Below, piece after piece: positions 15,944 to 25,698 of a DNA stretch of 43,059 bases. The DNA lies in the NCBI GenBank assembly GCA_022843465.1, contig JALHNO010000009.1:1-43059 (forward strand), in the 5' to 3' direction. Origin of the DNA: Pseudomonadota bacterium (lineage in GTDB: Bacteria > Pseudomonadota > Gammaproteobacteria > Xanthomonadales > Ahniellaceae). A model generated the notes under the pieces. It had not been told where the DNA came from. It saw only the letters and a program-made list of their open reading frames with translations, and searched no databases. A program made the translations under genes and the position numbers. How positions within the stretch are numbered: the stretch's first letter is position 1; every line of letters begins with the position of its first letter.

Positions 15944-17923
15944 CTATGGACCGTCGCCAATGACTGGCGCCTGACCCGAGGAAACCGCGCGCAACCGCGC
16001 CAGCAGCACCGGCCAGTCGACTTTGCGTTGATGACCGACCACGGTCAGGCGCGGAATGCCGGCGCCGCGCAGAATCGTGTAGCCGCCCGCCGTCTCGGCC
16101 AGCCCGCCCATGGCGCAGACGTTTTCCGCGAGCCGGCAGCTGAGTCCGATCTCGGCATAGGGAAACGAATCGAACATGCGCATGATCGGATTGCTGGCAC
16201 TGCCACCGCCGCCAACCGATGAAAGCCCCTGGACAGCGCGCTGGCTGATGCGCTTTTTCCCGGGATAGTCGAGGTCGGTCCGCACCCGGGCATCAAAGGC
16301 CACCGGCGCCCAGTCGACCAGTCTCAAACCATCAATCCTGCCGTCCAGCCAGCCCTCAACCTCACCGAAATCGAGCACTGAGCTGAGCTGCTTGAGCTGC
16401 AGATTGTCGAACTCGATATCGGCACCGAGGGTCGGCGCGACACCAAAACTGCGCTCACTGCTCAGCTTCGAGACGCGCATGCTGCCGTCAAACAGGCTCA
16501 GCTCAAGATCGCCGTCCGCCACGAATCCGCCCTGTCGGAACACCAGCCCGGGCAGGCGACCACTGAGGCTGCCGGTGAATTCGGGCCAGTCCAGCGCCGT
16601 CGCCAGATTGAGCATGTCGATCTGATCGAGCTCAATGCTGGCATGCCACTCGCCAGCCTGTTCACCACGACGCCGCTCCAGCTTTGGAATCTGCAGACTG
16701 CCGCCCAGCAGCGCCATCCGCAACGGCCGCGTCAGTGCCAGCTGTTGCGGCGTCCAGCGCCAGTAGGCGGTTGCGTCGCCCAGTGGAATTTGGAACAGGC
16801 GGGCGCCCCGCCAGCGAAGCTCGTTGTCGCCACTGACCGCGTCCATGTTCAGACTGCCGTCGATGCGCGCTACTTCGATGCGTTGCTGGGGATCACGGAT
16901 GGCCAGTTGCTGCAACTCCAGCGCAAACGACTGCCATTGGCCGGCGACAAAACGACCCTGCCCCTGGGCACTGCCACTCAACTGCAAACCCTGGAAGCCT
17001 GCATTGGCCAGGGCCGCACCCAGATAGCGCTGGGCGGTTGCGTCCAGTTGCGCGCTGAATTCCGACAGGCTGATATCGAGCCCCTTGCTGACGTCATTCT
17101 GCACGGAAGCACGCAAGGCAAGACCTTCCGGATCGGTCCATGACAGCAGCGGCAATTGCCAGTTGCCGGCTCGGTCCTGCTGGATCCACAGCCCAAGGAG
17201 ACTGGCGGCTTCGGGCAACTCCAGGTACACGGGACCCAGCAACAACTGGCCGCGCGGGGAGCGAAACTCCAGGCGCAATTCCGGAAGCTGGGCAAGCCGC
17301 AGGTCCAGGGTACCGTCCATCTGCAGGCCGGCGCCCGCCAGTTCGGCATCCGTAGAATCGAACTCCAGCGCCACGAGCTTGAGCGTGCCCTGCAGTCGGG
17401 CCGCGGCCGGCGTGTAGCGCAACTGCGCGTGCAGCTGTCCGGAAAGCGCCGCCAGTTCGGGCCAGGCCAGCTGCAGTCGCGAGCGGGCCCAGTGCAGCGG
17501 CAGCGCACGCAGGTCGACGTCGATCGCGGCATCGGGCGCACGCTCCCGACGCAGGCGGATGGCGCCGCCGCCGGTCTGAATCGCCACCGCCTGTTGACCG
17601 GCGCGCTGTTCGAGCTTGATGCTGCCTTTCCATGCGGGCGACTGGGCACCGATGTTACCCGCGCAAGCGAGTTCGCCAGGATGGGGCCGGCTGAGCACGC
17701 AGTCCAGACTCAGGCCGGACTGCTGCATGTCCAGTCCGCCGAAGTCGACGCTGCGGGCACGCAGCCGGATCTGTTCGCCCTGCGCCTGCAACTCGATGGA
17801 TTCCATGGTCTGGGCACCCGAGCGCAGCCGGCCAATCTCCAGCGTCCAGGCCCGCAGCGGACCGGCGGTCGTCAGCAGGAGACCGGCCAGGATCAGCCTG
17901 GGGATGGAGCACAGCGTTCGCAT
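15944..17923 (-). CDS. YdbH-like AsmA-type intermembrane lipid-transport protein
   Basis: The 659-residue protein has an N-terminal signal or anchor (MRTLCSIPRLILAGLLLTTAGPLRA in two parts: basic start, then a hydrophobic core) followed by long beta-strand-rich sequence with repeated Leu-Gly-Asp/Gln patterns. The C-terminal part (FGEVEGWLDGRIDGLRLVDW, about 545-565, to the end) resembles YdbH, one of the AsmA-like bridge proteins thought to carry phospholipid to the outer membrane. It is shorter than E. coli YdbH (about 880). Pairing with the downstream YnbE-YdbL-type gene supports the assignment more than the sequence alone. The start is only 32 bp from that of the divergent receiver-Hpt gene, and no strong ribosome site is visible. 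Confidence 0.78.
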   Translation of the reverse strand: MRTLCSIPRLILAGLLLTTAGPLRAWTLEIGRLRSGAQTMESIELQAQGEQIRLRARSVDFGGLDMQQSGLSLDCVLSRPHPGELACAGNIGAQSPAWKGSIKLEQRAGQQAVAIQTGGGAIRLRRERAPDAAIDVDLRALPLHWARSRLQLAWPELAALSGQLHAQLRYTPAAARLQGTLKLVALEFDSTDAELAGAGLQMDGTLDLRLAQLPELRLEFRSPRGQLLLGPVYLELPEAASLLGLWIQQDRAGNWQLPLLSWTDPEGLALRASVQNDVSKGLDISLSEFSAQLDATAQRYLGAALANAGFQGLQLSGSAQGQGRFVAGQWQSFALELQQLAIRDPQQRIEVARIDGSLNMDAVSGDNELRWRGARLFQIPLGDATAYWRWTPQQLALTRPLRMALLGGSLQIPKLERRRGEQAGEWHASIELDQIDMLNLATALDWPEFTGSLSGRLPGLVFRQGGFVADGDLELSLFDGSMRVSKLSSERSFGVAPTLGADIEFDNLQLKQLSSVLDFGEVEGWLDGRIDGLRLVDWAPVAFDARVRTDLDYPGKKRISQRAVQGLSSVGGGGSASNPIMRMFDSFPYAEIGLSCRLAENVCAMGGLAETAGGYTILRGAGIPRLTVVGHQRKVDWPVLLARLRAVSSGQAPVIGDGP

Positions 17924-17955
17924 GGGCGTAATCTTGGCATCCCAGGGGTTAAGAA

Positions 17956-18714
17956 ATGCTTCCGATGCAGCGACTGATTCTGCTGGCCGAGGACGACCCG
18001 ATCACCCGCGAAGTGGTCGCTACACACTTGCGCAATCTGGGCTTGCGGGTGGAAGCGACCGCAAGTGTTTCCGAAGCGCGCGTGCTTGCCAGCCGCGAGA
18101 CCTACTCGGCCCTGGTCTTCGACCGCAATCTGCAGGGCGGCGACGCGATCAGCCTGTTGGCCGATATTCGCGGCAACAGCGGGCATCTCAATGCCGGGAC
18201 CCCGGCAATAGCGATGAGCGCGGAATTGCACGACGCTGACGTCGACCAGTTGCTGGCCGCGGGCTTCGCCGATGCGATCGAGAAACCGGTCTCACTGCTG
18301 CGGCTGCAACTGGCACTGGCGCAGTGCGGTGTCGCCTGCGCGGGCGGCTGCGCGGAACCGGCAGCAGCTTTGGCGCCGCAGTTGATTGCAGCCTGCACCG
18401 GGATCGAGGTGCTGGACGATGACCTCGGCGTGCAGGCCTGCGGCAGCACTGAAGTGCTGAGCGGATTGCGTGGCCTGCTTGCGATCGAGTTGCCCGGCTA
18501 CCTCAGCGCCATCGCCGCGGCGATGGCGCGCCAGGACGCGCTCGCCGTTGACGAAGTTCTGCACCGGCTGAAGTCCGCGCTGGGCTTCTGTGGCGCCCGC
18601 GAGATGCTGCAATTGCTGCAGCGGCTGCAGATCGCGCCCCTGCAGCACGAACACTTCGATGCCTTGCGCGCCGGTGCCCAGCGGCTCATTGATCGACTGG
18701 ACGCGGTCCGCTAG
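17956..18714 (+). CDS. Receiver-Hpt two-domain signalling protein
   Basis: The 252-residue protein has an N-terminal receiver domain (about 4-120) with the acidic pair in LLAEDDP, a phosphoacceptor Asp in LVFDRNL, and the lysine in EKPVS. The C-terminal half has an Hpt-like helical bundle with LHRLKSALGFCG, whose His would accept phosphate. There is no DNA-binding output, so it may shuttle phosphate between a hybrid kinase and another receiver. No kinase is nearby. ATG at 17956 or 17965 are both possible. It diverges from the YdbH-like gene with only 32 bp between, and its last 29 bases overlap the end of recO on the other strand. Confidence 0.85.
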   Translation: MLPMQRLILLAEDDPITREVVATHLRNLGLRVEATASVSEARVLASRETYSALVFDRNLQGGDAISLLADIRGNSGHLNAGTPAIAMSAELHDADVDQLLAAGFADAIEKPVSLLRLQLALAQCGVACAGGCAEPAAALAPQLIAACTGIEVLDDDLGVQACGSTEVLSGLRGLLAIELPGYLSAIAAAMARQDALAVDEVLHRLKSALGFCGAREMLQLLQRLQIAPLQHEHFDALRAGAQRLIDRLDAVR

Positions 18715-19432
18715 CGCGATAACCGGTCAGGACGCGCCAGGCGTCCAGACCGCGACCGCCCAGATGGTGGCGGATCACGGCACGCATCAGCGTGCGCAGC
18801 CTGCCAAGGTCGGCTGCGACCGGCGCGACATCGGCCGCCAGCGCCAGCAACGCGGCGCCGCTGCAGAGCGTCGCCGATCGTTCGCTGTCGGCCGGCGTCG
18901 GCCCCTGCTCGGGCAGATAGTGATATTGCCCATCCGGGTCCAGCGCTCGGCCGCTGCCCAATTCATGCGTCAGCAGCAGACCGTAGCCCAGCATCGCCAG
19001 CAGGTCGCGCTCGAACCGCCGCAGCGTCCATGCCAGTGTGGTGGTGGTGTCGAGTTCGGTCAGCAGCAGGGCGTAGCGCTCGAACAGTTCGGGATGCGGA
19101 TCGTGGCGCTCGGTCATCCGGGCGACCAGTTCGTTGACATAGAGGCCGGCGCGCAAGGACTCCGCGCCCAACTGCAGTGGGCGACCCAGGGTCTCGACAC
19201 TCAGCAGTTGCGCCAGATCGCCGGTGAGCTTCAGATCGACGCTCAGGCATTGGAAGGCGCGCAGGCTGCCACGCTGGAACCGCGGCTTGCTGGCGCGCAG
19301 CCCACGTACGACCACGCCGATGCGACCGTGATCACGGGTCAGCACTTCGAGCAGTGCACTGGTTTCGCGATAGGCACGCTCGTGCAGGACGAAGATCGGT
19401 TCATGCTCGATGCGCGTGGTCATCGGCCGCAT
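18686..19432 (-). CDS. recO: DNA repair protein RecO
   Basis: RecO helps RecR load RecA onto SSB-coated single strands in the RecFOR pathway. The 248-residue protein shows the N-terminal OB-fold opening EPIFVLHERAYRETSALL and the following DHGRIGVVVRGLRASKPRF, then a helical C-terminal domain with GLYVNELVARM, as in the family; length matches E. coli RecO (242). It is the last gene of the lepA-lepB-DUF4845-rnc-era-recO run, 51 bp after era. The ATGs at 19432 and 19423 are alternative starts. The 3' end overlaps the convergent receiver-Hpt gene by 29 bp. Confidence 0.93.
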   Translation of the reverse strand: MRPMTTRIEHEPIFVLHERAYRETSALLEVLTRDHGRIGVVVRGLRASKPRFQRGSLRAFQCLSVDLKLTGDLAQLLSVETLGRPLQLGAESLRAGLYVNELVARMTERHDPHPELFERYALLLTELDTTTTLAWTLRRFERDLLAMLGYGLLLTHELGSGRALDPDGQYHYLPEQGPTPADSERSATLCSGAALLALAADVAPVAADLGRLRTLMRAVIRHHLGGRGLDAWRVLTGYRASGPRPVDQ

Positions 19433-19483
19433 CCCGGAAGCCGGGGATCCAGTCCGCCGGCCGGGGTGTCGATGCGCGGGAGA

Positions 19484-20386
19484 TCAGATCTGGTCGAGAC
19501 CAAAACGCCTGAGCGCGCGTTCATCGTCGCTCCAGTTCTCACGCACACGAACCCAGGTTTCAAGATGCACCTTGCAGCCGAACAGCGACTCCAGCGATTG
19601 TCGTGCCTGGGTGCCGATCGTCTTCAACTGGGCACCACCCTTGCCGATGACGATCGCTTTCTGGCCCTCGCGCTCGACCCAGATGATGGCGCCGAGCCGC
19701 AGCAGATTGCCATCGCGCTGGAAGTTCTCGATCTCGACCGTAGTCGAAAACGGCAACTCATCGCGCAGCAGTCGAACCACCTGTTCGCGCACCCGCTCGG
19801 CGGCCAGAAACTTCTCGCTGCGATCGGTGATGTCATCTTCATCGAATTGCGCCTCGCCGGCAGGTGCCAGCGCCAACAGCGCATCGCGCAGTTGATCGAT
19901 GCCGCGGGTCTTGAGCGCCGACACGGGCACGATCGACACCGGCTTGTAACGCTCCTGCAGCGCCGACAGCATCGGCAACAGGGCACTCTTGTCGGCGAGC
20001 CGATCAATCTTGTTGAGGGCAATGACCAGCGGCTTGGTCTGGGTTTCCAGCCATTGGCCGACCGCCTCGTCCTCCTCGTCCTGGCGCAGGACATCGAGTA
20101 CCCAGAGCGAGATGTCGGCCTCGTCACCGGCCGCCTTGGCGGTACGGTTGAGCGCACGATTGAGCGCCCGGGTCTGGCCGCGGTGAATGCCGGGCGTGTC
20201 CAGGAAGGCCAGCTGGGCATCCGGTCGCGTAAGCACCCCGAGCAGACGGTGACGCGTGGTCTGCGGCTTGGATGCCGTGATGCAGAGCTTGTAGCCGATC
20301 AAGGCATTGAGCAGGGTCGACTTCCCGACATTGGGACGGCCGAGCACGGCGATGGTGGCGAAACGTGGTGACGATTCGCCACTCAT
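19484..20386 (-). CDS. era: GTPase Era
   Basis: Era binds the 3' end of 16S rRNA and helps 30S assembly. The 300-residue protein has G1 GRPNVGKST (16-24), a G3 DTPG, the G4 NKID and a C-terminal KH domain with VIGKGGAQLKTIG. Length matches E. coli Era (301). The ATG overlaps the rnc stop codon by 4 bases (ATGA), and GGAG lies upstream within rnc, so the two are translationally coupled; rnc-era is a conserved pair whose products both act on ribosomal RNA. Confidence 0.98.
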   Translation of the reverse strand: MSGESSPRFATIAVLGRPNVGKSTLLNALIGYKLCITASKPQTTRHRLLGVLTRPDAQLAFLDTPGIHRGQTRALNRALNRTAKAAGDEADISLWVLDVLRQDEEDEAVGQWLETQTKPLVIALNKIDRLADKSALLPMLSALQERYKPVSIVPVSALKTRGIDQLRDALLALAPAGEAQFDEDDITDRSEKFLAAERVREQVVRLLRDELPFSTTVEIENFQRDGNLLRLGAIIWVEREGQKAIVIGKGGAQLKTIGTQARQSLESLFGCKVHLETWVRVRENWSDDERALRRFGLDQI

Positions 20387-21060
20387 GCAGGGATATCTCC
20401 GGTGGATTCAAGTGCAGCATCGCGCTCGAGAATGGCCAGCAGGCGTTCGGCCGCGCGCGTCTCGGCCAGCTTGCGGCTCGGCCCCTCGGCGCAGGCTTCG
20501 ACTGCAAGTGTCGGCACCGAGCAGCGCGCGCGAAACTCCTTGGCGTGATCGGGGCCGGTGCTGTCGAGCAACTCGTACTCGGGCAAGCCCAGCGAACGTC
20601 CCTGCAACCATTCCTGCAGTCGCGTCTTGCCATCCTTGCTGAAATGCTCGGGCCCGATATCGCTGAGGATGGGATCGAACCAGTCGCGAATCCGCGCCCG
20701 CGCTGCGTCCCAGCCATCCTCGAGATAGTGCGCGGCGGCGAGTGCTTCGAGGGCGTCGGCAAGAATCGAATCGCGGCGATGGCCGCCACTCTTGAGCTCG
20801 CCCGGCCCCAGTCGCAGGCGCTCGCCGAGTCCGAACTGGCGCGCCAGCGCAGCCAGCGCAGCCTCGCGGACCAGACTGGCGCGCATCCGTGTCATGGCGC
20901 CCTCGTCCGACTTGGGGAAACGTTCGAACAGCATTTCGGCGACCACCAGATTGACCAGGGCATCGCCCAGAAACTCCAGGCGTTCGTTATTGTGCGCGCC
21001 GACACTACGATGGGTCAGCGCCTGCTCGATCAGGGACTTTGGCAAGGGTCGAGCGCTCAC
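20383..21060 (-). CDS. rnc: Ribonuclease III
   Basis: RNase III cuts double-stranded RNA, including the rRNA precursor. The 225-residue protein has the signature ERLEFLGDA (26-34, with catalytic Glu29 and Asp33), DILADALEALAAAHYLEDG with the second acidic pair, and a C-terminal double-stranded-RNA-binding domain ending in ETRAAERLLAIL. Length matches E. coli (226). The start is a GTG at 21060. It lies 9 bp after the DUF4845 gene and overlaps era by 4 bp. Confidence 0.98.
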   Translation of the reverse strand: MSARPLPKSLIEQALTHRSVGAHNNERLEFLGDALVNLVVAEMLFERFPKSDEGAMTRMRASLVREAALAALARQFGLGERLRLGPGELKSGGHRRDSILADALEALAAAHYLEDGWDAARARIRDWFDPILSDIGPEHFSKDGKTRLQEWLQGRSLGLPEYELLDSTGPDHAKEFRARCSVPTLAVEACAEGPSRKLAETRAAERLLAILERDAALESTGDIPA

Positions 21061-21069
21061 GGATGCCTA

Positions 21070-21462
21070 TCAGTTCAGATTGCCGGTACGCGTCAGTTTG
21101 ACCGTCTTGTCAAATGTCGCAATGTAGTCGAGGTTGTAGAAGAGATCCTCACGAACTTCGTAGAAGACCCTGAGGGTCTGCTCGCCACCCACTTTCTTTA
21201 CTTCGAAATTCCGCAGGGTGACGTGCTCGTCATTGATGTAGTTGACGAACAGCCGCTTGCTCAGAGATGCCTTGATGTCCGCGGCCGTCCAGCCCCCCAC
21301 ACCCGGTTCGGCTGCCACGCCCTTCATCGCCGTCAACACATTGTAGTACTCGAGATAGGCCGGCCCGATCTTCATGCCGAGGAAGGCGAAAAACCCGACC
21401 ACGGCCAGCACGATGATGAAGCCCAGAAGTGTGATGCCACGCTGACGACGATACGAAAACAT
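21070..21462 (-). CDS. DUF4845 membrane protein
   Basis: The 130-residue protein has a basic N-terminus and one hydrophobic helix (RQRGITLLGFIIVLAVVGFF in two halves, about 7-28), then a soluble domain. The start RG-ITLLGFII looks like a type IV prepilin leader, but the Glu at position 5 of mature pilins is absent, so pilin processing is doubtful. DUF4845 proteins are found between lepB and rnc in many gamma- and betaproteobacteria and their role is not known. It follows lepB by 2 bp, so it is surely co-transcribed. Confidence 0.9.
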   Translation of the reverse strand: MFSYRRQRGITLLGFIIVLAVVGFFAFLGMKIGPAYLEYYNVLTAMKGVAAEPGVGGWTAADIKASLSKRLFVNYINDEHVTLRNFEVKKVGGEQTLRVFYEVREDLFYNLDYIATFDKTVKLTRTGNLN

Positions 21463-21464
21463 GA

Positions 21465-22289
21465 TTACTGACCTCCTCTGATGATCGTGCCGATGCGATT
21501 GAATTCAGACCCGCCATATTCGAAGTCGAAGTTCATCCAGATGAAGAACGCCCTGCCGACCAGATTGGCTTCCGGCACCATACCCCAAAACCGGCTGTCC
21601 TCGCTGTTGTCGCGGTTGTCGCCCATCACGAAATACTCGCCCGGACCCACTTCCCAGCGATTCCTGGCCCAGGGCGCGAATGCTGGGCCGGGGCGCTGCA
21701 GGATATCGTGTTCGCGTCCCGGCAATTGTTCGATCCGCAGGTCCCAGCCAATCATGTCGGGCCGTGCGCCAACGCCATGAAAGGTCCCGTTGGGTCGCTG
21801 GGAAACCGCGTCACCGTTCACGAATATCGTATTGTCGCGGAATTCGATGACATCCCCCGGGAGCCCAATCACCCGCTTGATGTAGTCGGTTCCGGTCTTG
21901 GGATCGTTCGGACCATTGCCGGGAAACTTGAACACCACGACATCGCCGCGCTTGGGAGCACCCACGTCGATGATGGTCTTGTTGAGCACCGGGAGCCGGA
22001 TGCCATAGGCGAACTTGTTGACCAGGATGAAATCTCCGATCAGCAGTGTAGGCATCATCGAGCTGGACGGGATGCGGAAGGGTTCGGCCAGAAACGAGCG
22101 GATCAGCAACACAAAAAGGATTACCGGAAAGAACGAGCGACAGTATTCGACCAGGGTCGGCTCGGTCGCATTCAGGCCGCGTCGGGCCCGGCGTTTGGCG
22201 AAAAAGAAATGATCGATTCCGTAGACCAGACCGGTAAACGCGGTCAGGATCACCAGTAGCAGGGCAAAATCGAATTTGATGGTTTCCAT
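21465..22289 (-). CDS. lepB: Signal peptidase I
   Basis: It cleaves signal peptides of exported proteins at the inner membrane. The 274-residue protein has two N-terminal membrane segments (about 8-28 and 54-68), the nucleophile Ser77 in PSSSMMPTLLIGDF, the general base Lys138 in YIKRVIG and the conserved MGDNRDNSEDSRFWG box near the C-terminus. It is shorter than the E. coli enzyme (324), as usual in this order. It follows lepA by 44 bp and is followed at once by the DUF4845 gene. Confidence 0.97.
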   Translation of the reverse strand: METIKFDFALLLVILTAFTGLVYGIDHFFFAKRRARRGLNATEPTLVEYCRSFFPVILFVLLIRSFLAEPFRIPSSSMMPTLLIGDFILVNKFAYGIRLPVLNKTIIDVGAPKRGDVVVFKFPGNGPNDPKTGTDYIKRVIGLPGDVIEFRDNTIFVNGDAVSQRPNGTFHGVGARPDMIGWDLRIEQLPGREHDILQRPGPAFAPWARNRWEVGPGEYFVMGDNRDNSEDSRFWGMVPEANLVGRAFFIWMNFDFEYGGSEFNRIGTIIRGGQ

Positions 22290-22333
22290 TTCTGATCCGG
22301 ATAATGAAGGGCGACAGCCGGGCAGCTGCCTGG

Positions 22334-24127
22334 CTACTTGTTGTCAGTTTGCAGCACGGCCAGAAAGGCTTCCTGGGGAATCTCGACGCGGCCCACCTGC
22401 TTCATGCGCTTCTTGCCTTCCTTCTGCTTGTCGAGCAGTTTGCGCTTGCGGCTGACGTCACCGCCGTAGCACTTGGCCAGAACGTTCTTGCGCATCGCCT
22501 TGATCGAAGAGCGCGCGATGATCTGTGCGCCGATTGCGGCCTGGATCGCCACATCAAACATCTGACGTGGGATCAACTCTTTCATCTTCTCGCAAAGATC
22601 ACGGCCACGGCGATCCGCCTGGGCGCGGTGGACGATGGTCGACAGCGCATCGACCTTGTCGCCATTGATCAGCACGTCGAGGCGGACAAAACTGCCCGCT
22701 TCGAATCGCACAAAGTGATAATCGAGCGACGCATAGCCGCGGCTGACCGATTTCAGACGATCGAAGAAATCGAGCACCACTTCCGAAAGCGGCAACTCGT
22801 AGACGATCTGGACCTGGCTGCCCATGTAATTGATCGACACCTGGCGTCCGCGCTTCTCTTCGCACAGCGAGATGACATTGCCGACGTAATCGGGCGGCGT
22901 CAGGATGCTGGCGTGAATGATCGGCTCGCGAATTTCCTCGATCATGTTGACTGGCGGCAGCTTGGACGGATTGTCCAGATCCATTACCGTTCCGTCGGTC
23001 TTGAGCAACTGGTAGACCACGGTCGGTGCCGTGGTAATCAGATCGATGTTGTATTCGCGCTCGAGCCGCTCCTGGACGATTTCCATGTGCAGCATGCCGA
23101 GAAAGCCGCAGCGGAAGCCAAAGCCCAAAGCTTCCGAGCTTTCCGGTTCGAAATACAGCGAGGAGTCGTTCAGCGTGAGCTTTTCCAGAGCCTCGCGCAT
23201 GTCCGGAAAGTCGTCAGCATCGGTCGGGAACAGGCCGGCGAACACGCGCGGCTGCACTTTCTGGAAACCCGGAAGCGCCGACGGTGCCGGATCGCTGGCC
23301 AGGGTCAGGGTGTCACCGACCGGGGCGCCGTGCACTTCCTTGATCGAGGCACAGACGAAGCCGACTTCGCCCGGCCCGAGCCGATCCTGCAACTTGCGCT
23401 TGGGGGTGAAAATGCCGACCTGGTCGACTTCGTGGGTGCGCCCCGTCGACATCACGATGATCTTGTCGCGTGGTTTGATGGATCCCTGCATCACCCGTAC
23501 CAGGGAGACCACACCCAGGTAGTTGTCGAACCAGGAGTCGATGATCAGGGCCTGCATCTGGGTGCAGTCGCGCGGCTTGGGGGCCGGGATGCGTTCGACG
23601 ATGGCTTCAAGCACCTCGCGGACGTTCAGGCCAGTCTTGGCACTGACCTCAAGCGCATCGCTGGCGTCGATGCCGATGATCGCCTCGATCTCGGCCTTCA
23701 CCTTCTCGATATCTGCCGTCGGCAAATCGATCTTGTTGAGGATCGGCAGCACTTCCAGACCCTGCTCGACTGCGGTGTAGCAGTTGGCGACGCTCTGCGC
23801 CTCGACGCCCTGGGCGGCATCAACCACCAGCAAGGCGCCTTCACATGCCGCCAATGAGCGCGACACTTCGTAAGAGAAATCGACGTGGCCGGGGGTATCG
23901 ATGAAGTTCAGCAGATAGGTCTCGCCGTCGCGCGCCTTGAAGGGCAGCGAGACACTCTGCGCCTTGATGGTGATGCCGCGCTCGCGCTCGATCGGATTGG
24001 AGTCGAGCACCTGGGCTTCCATCTCGCGATCCTGCAGACCACCGCAAATCTGGATGAAGCGATCCGCGAGCGTCGACTTGCCGTGGTCTACGTGGGCGAT
24101 GATGGAAAAATTTCTGATGTGTTTCAT
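22334..24127 (-). CDS. lepA: Elongation factor 4 (LepA)
   Basis: This GTPase acts on ribosomes during initiation and back-translocation. The 597-residue protein has [10 protein letters not shown] near the start, [25 protein letters not shown]-like domains and the LepA-specific C-terminal domain with [18 protein letters not shown] and KKRMKQVG. Length matches E. coli LepA (599). It heads the lepA-lepB-DUF4845-rnc-era-recO run. No clear ribosome-binding site precedes the ATG. A 152-bp gap with a hairpin separates it from mucD upstream. Confidence 0.98.
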   Translation of the reverse strand: MKHIRNFSIIAHVDHGKSTLADRFIQICGGLQDREMEAQVLDSNPIERERGITIKAQSVSLPFKARDGETYLLNFIDTPGHVDFSYEVSRSLAACEGALLVVDAAQGVEAQSVANCYTAVEQGLEVLPILNKIDLPTADIEKVKAEIEAIIGIDASDALEVSAKTGLNVREVLEAIVERIPAPKPRDCTQMQALIIDSWFDNYLGVVSLVRVMQGSIKPRDKIIVMSTGRTHEVDQVGIFTPKRKLQDRLGPGEVGFVCASIKEVHGAPVGDTLTLASDPAPSALPGFQKVQPRVFAGLFPTDADDFPDMREALEKLTLNDSSLYFEPESSEALGFGFRCGFLGMLHMEIVQERLEREYNIDLITTAPTVVYQLLKTDGTVMDLDNPSKLPPVNMIEEIREPIIHASILTPPDYVGNVISLCEEKRGRQVSINYMGSQVQIVYELPLSEVVLDFFDRLKSVSRGYASLDYHFVRFEAGSFVRLDVLINGDKVDALSTIVHRAQADRRGRDLCEKMKELIPRQMFDVAIQAAIGAQIIARSSIKAMRKNVLAKCYGGDVSRKRKLLDKQKEGKKRMKQVGRVEIPQEAFLAVLQTDNK

Positions 24128-24229
24128 GCCAAGCCAAAGCCCCGACCGGATGGCCAGGGCGCCTTGTGTTCGAGGGAATGGCGGATTATGGCATGAAGCA
24201 GGCTGAAGCCGCGTTCCAACCCTGCCCCG

Positions 24230-24258
24230 CCGCCAGCCTGGCCTGCACTGGCTGGCGG
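24230..24258 (-). terminator. Hairpin downstream of mucD
   Basis: CCGCCAGCC (24230-24238) and GGCTGGCGG (24250-24258) form a perfect 9-bp GC-rich stem around an 11-base loop, 21 bp beyond the mucD stop codon in its direction of transcription. There is no T-run after it, so it may only slow polymerase or protect the 3' end. Confidence 0.35.
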
Positions 24259-24279
24259 AACAGGGCTTGCCGCCCGCCG

Positions 24280-25698
24280 TCAGTCGTCCGGCGTCAAGGT
24301 AATGAAGCGCTGGCCGTCACCACGGCGCACCAGCAGCATGACCGGTCGGCCCTTGGCGATCTTGCTGACCGCGTTGCGGAACTGGCTGACGCTGCCGACC
24401 TGGGTGCGCCCGACCATCAGCACCACATCGCGCGCCTGCAGACCGGCCCGGCGCGCCGCCGTGCCGTTGACCCGCTCGACCAGGACACCGGCTCCGGCAT
24501 CAAGACCCAGTTGTTCGCGCTGCGCACTGGTCAGATCGCTGACGCTCAGGCCCAGGGCATCGGCGGACTCCACCGAGGCTTCGGCCGGCTCCGCGGAGCT
24601 GCCGCCGGCTTCGATGGGCAATTCGCCGACGACCAGCGGGATCTCGACACGCTTGCGATCGCGGATGACACCGAGTTTGACGCGGGTTCCGGGAGGCGTA
24701 GCGCCAACCAGGGGCGGCAGATCACCCGAGCGCACGATTTCCTGATCATCAAACGCGACGATCACGTCCTGCAGCTTTAGTCCTGCCTTCGCGGCGGGGG
24801 TGTTCTTGTCGACCTGGGTCACCAGGGCGCCGGCAATACGCGGCAACTCAAGCGCGCTGGCGATATCTGCGCTGACCGTGTCCAGCCGCACCCCCAGATA
24901 GCCCCGTGCCACCCGGCCCTTGCTGCGCAGTTGCGCCACTACCTTGTTGGCATAATCGATCGGTATCGCGAAGCTGAGTCCAATCGATCCACCGGTATTG
25001 GAGAAAATCTGCGAGTTGATTCCGACCACCTCACCGGCGAGGTTGAACAGGGGGCCGCCCGAATTGCCACGGTTGATCGCGACATCGTTCTGGATGAAGG
25101 GGACATAGCGCTGCTGATCACCGAGATTTCGTCCGACCGCGCTGACAATGCCTGCGGTCACCGAGTAGTCCAGATTGAACGGCGAACCGATGGCAACCAC
25201 CCACTGCCCCGGCTTGAGCTTGCTGGAGTCGCCCAGGGTCGCGGCCGGCAGGCCGGTGGCTGCGATCTTCAGCAGGGCGACGTCACTCTGCTGGTCGCTG
25301 CCGATCAGCTTGGCCTTGAACTCGCGTCGATCCTCGAGGCGCACCTTGATCTCGTCGGCGCCATCAATGACGTGGTGGTTGGTCAGCAGATAACCATCGG
25401 CCGAGATGATGAAGCCTGAGCCGCCCGAGATCCGCTCCTGGGGCTGCTGCGGTTGCGGCAGCTGTCGTGGGTCGCCGAAGAAGCGCCGGAAAATTTCCGG
25501 CACTTCTTCATCACCAAACGCCGACGGATCATTGCCGCTGGCGCCAGCGGTCTTGGTGGCGGTGATATTGACCACGGTGGGGGCGTTGCGCTCGACCAGG
25601 CCGGTGAAATCCGGCAGTGACTGCGCCTGGGCGCCACCCAGGCCGGCCAGGCACATCAGCACAACCAGATAAACGGAGTTGAATCGACGACTGAACAT
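24280..25698 (-). CDS. mucD: Periplasmic serine protease MucD/DegQ (HtrA family)
   Basis: It degrades misfolded periplasmic proteins. The 472-residue protein has a signal peptide ([20 protein letters not shown] then GGAQA), a trypsin-like domain with His109 (TNHHVID), Asp139 (QSDVALL) and Ser213 (GNSGGPLF), and two PDZ domains (about 275-365 and 380-465), the first with GYLGVRLD. Lying in the rpoE-rseA-rseB run makes MucD the best name. The ATG at 25698 is chosen for its AGGAG 11 bases upstream and its signal peptide; the frame stays open much further upstream, but that stretch looks non-coding. It is separated from rseB by 408 bp. Confidence 0.94.
   Translation of the reverse strand: MFSRRFNSVYLVVLMCLAGLGGAQAQSLPDFTGLVERNAPTVVNITATKTAGASGNDPSAFGDEEVPEIFRRFFGDPRQLPQPQQPQERISGGSGFIISADGYLLTNHHVIDGADEIKVRLEDRREFKAKLIGSDQQSDVALLKIAATGLPAATLGDSSKLKPGQWVVAIGSPFNLDYSVTAGIVSAVGRNLGDQQRYVPFIQNDVAINRGNSGGPLFNLAGEVVGINSQIFSNTGGSIGLSFAIPIDYANKVVAQLRSKGRVARGYLGVRLDTVSADIASALELPRIAGALVTQVDKNTPAAKAGLKLQDVIVAFDDQEIVRSGDLPPLVGATPPGTRVKLGVIRDRKRVEIPLVVGELPIEAGGSSAEPAEASVESADALGLSVSDLTSAQREQLGLDAGAGVLVERVNGTAARRAGLQARDVVLMVGRTQVGSVSQFRNAVSKIAKGRPVMLLVRRGDGQRFITLTPDD

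Noticed and set aside
24230-24258. A true Rho-independent terminator after mucD
   Set aside because: The stem is good but no T-run follows, so it is listed only as a terminator-like hairpin.
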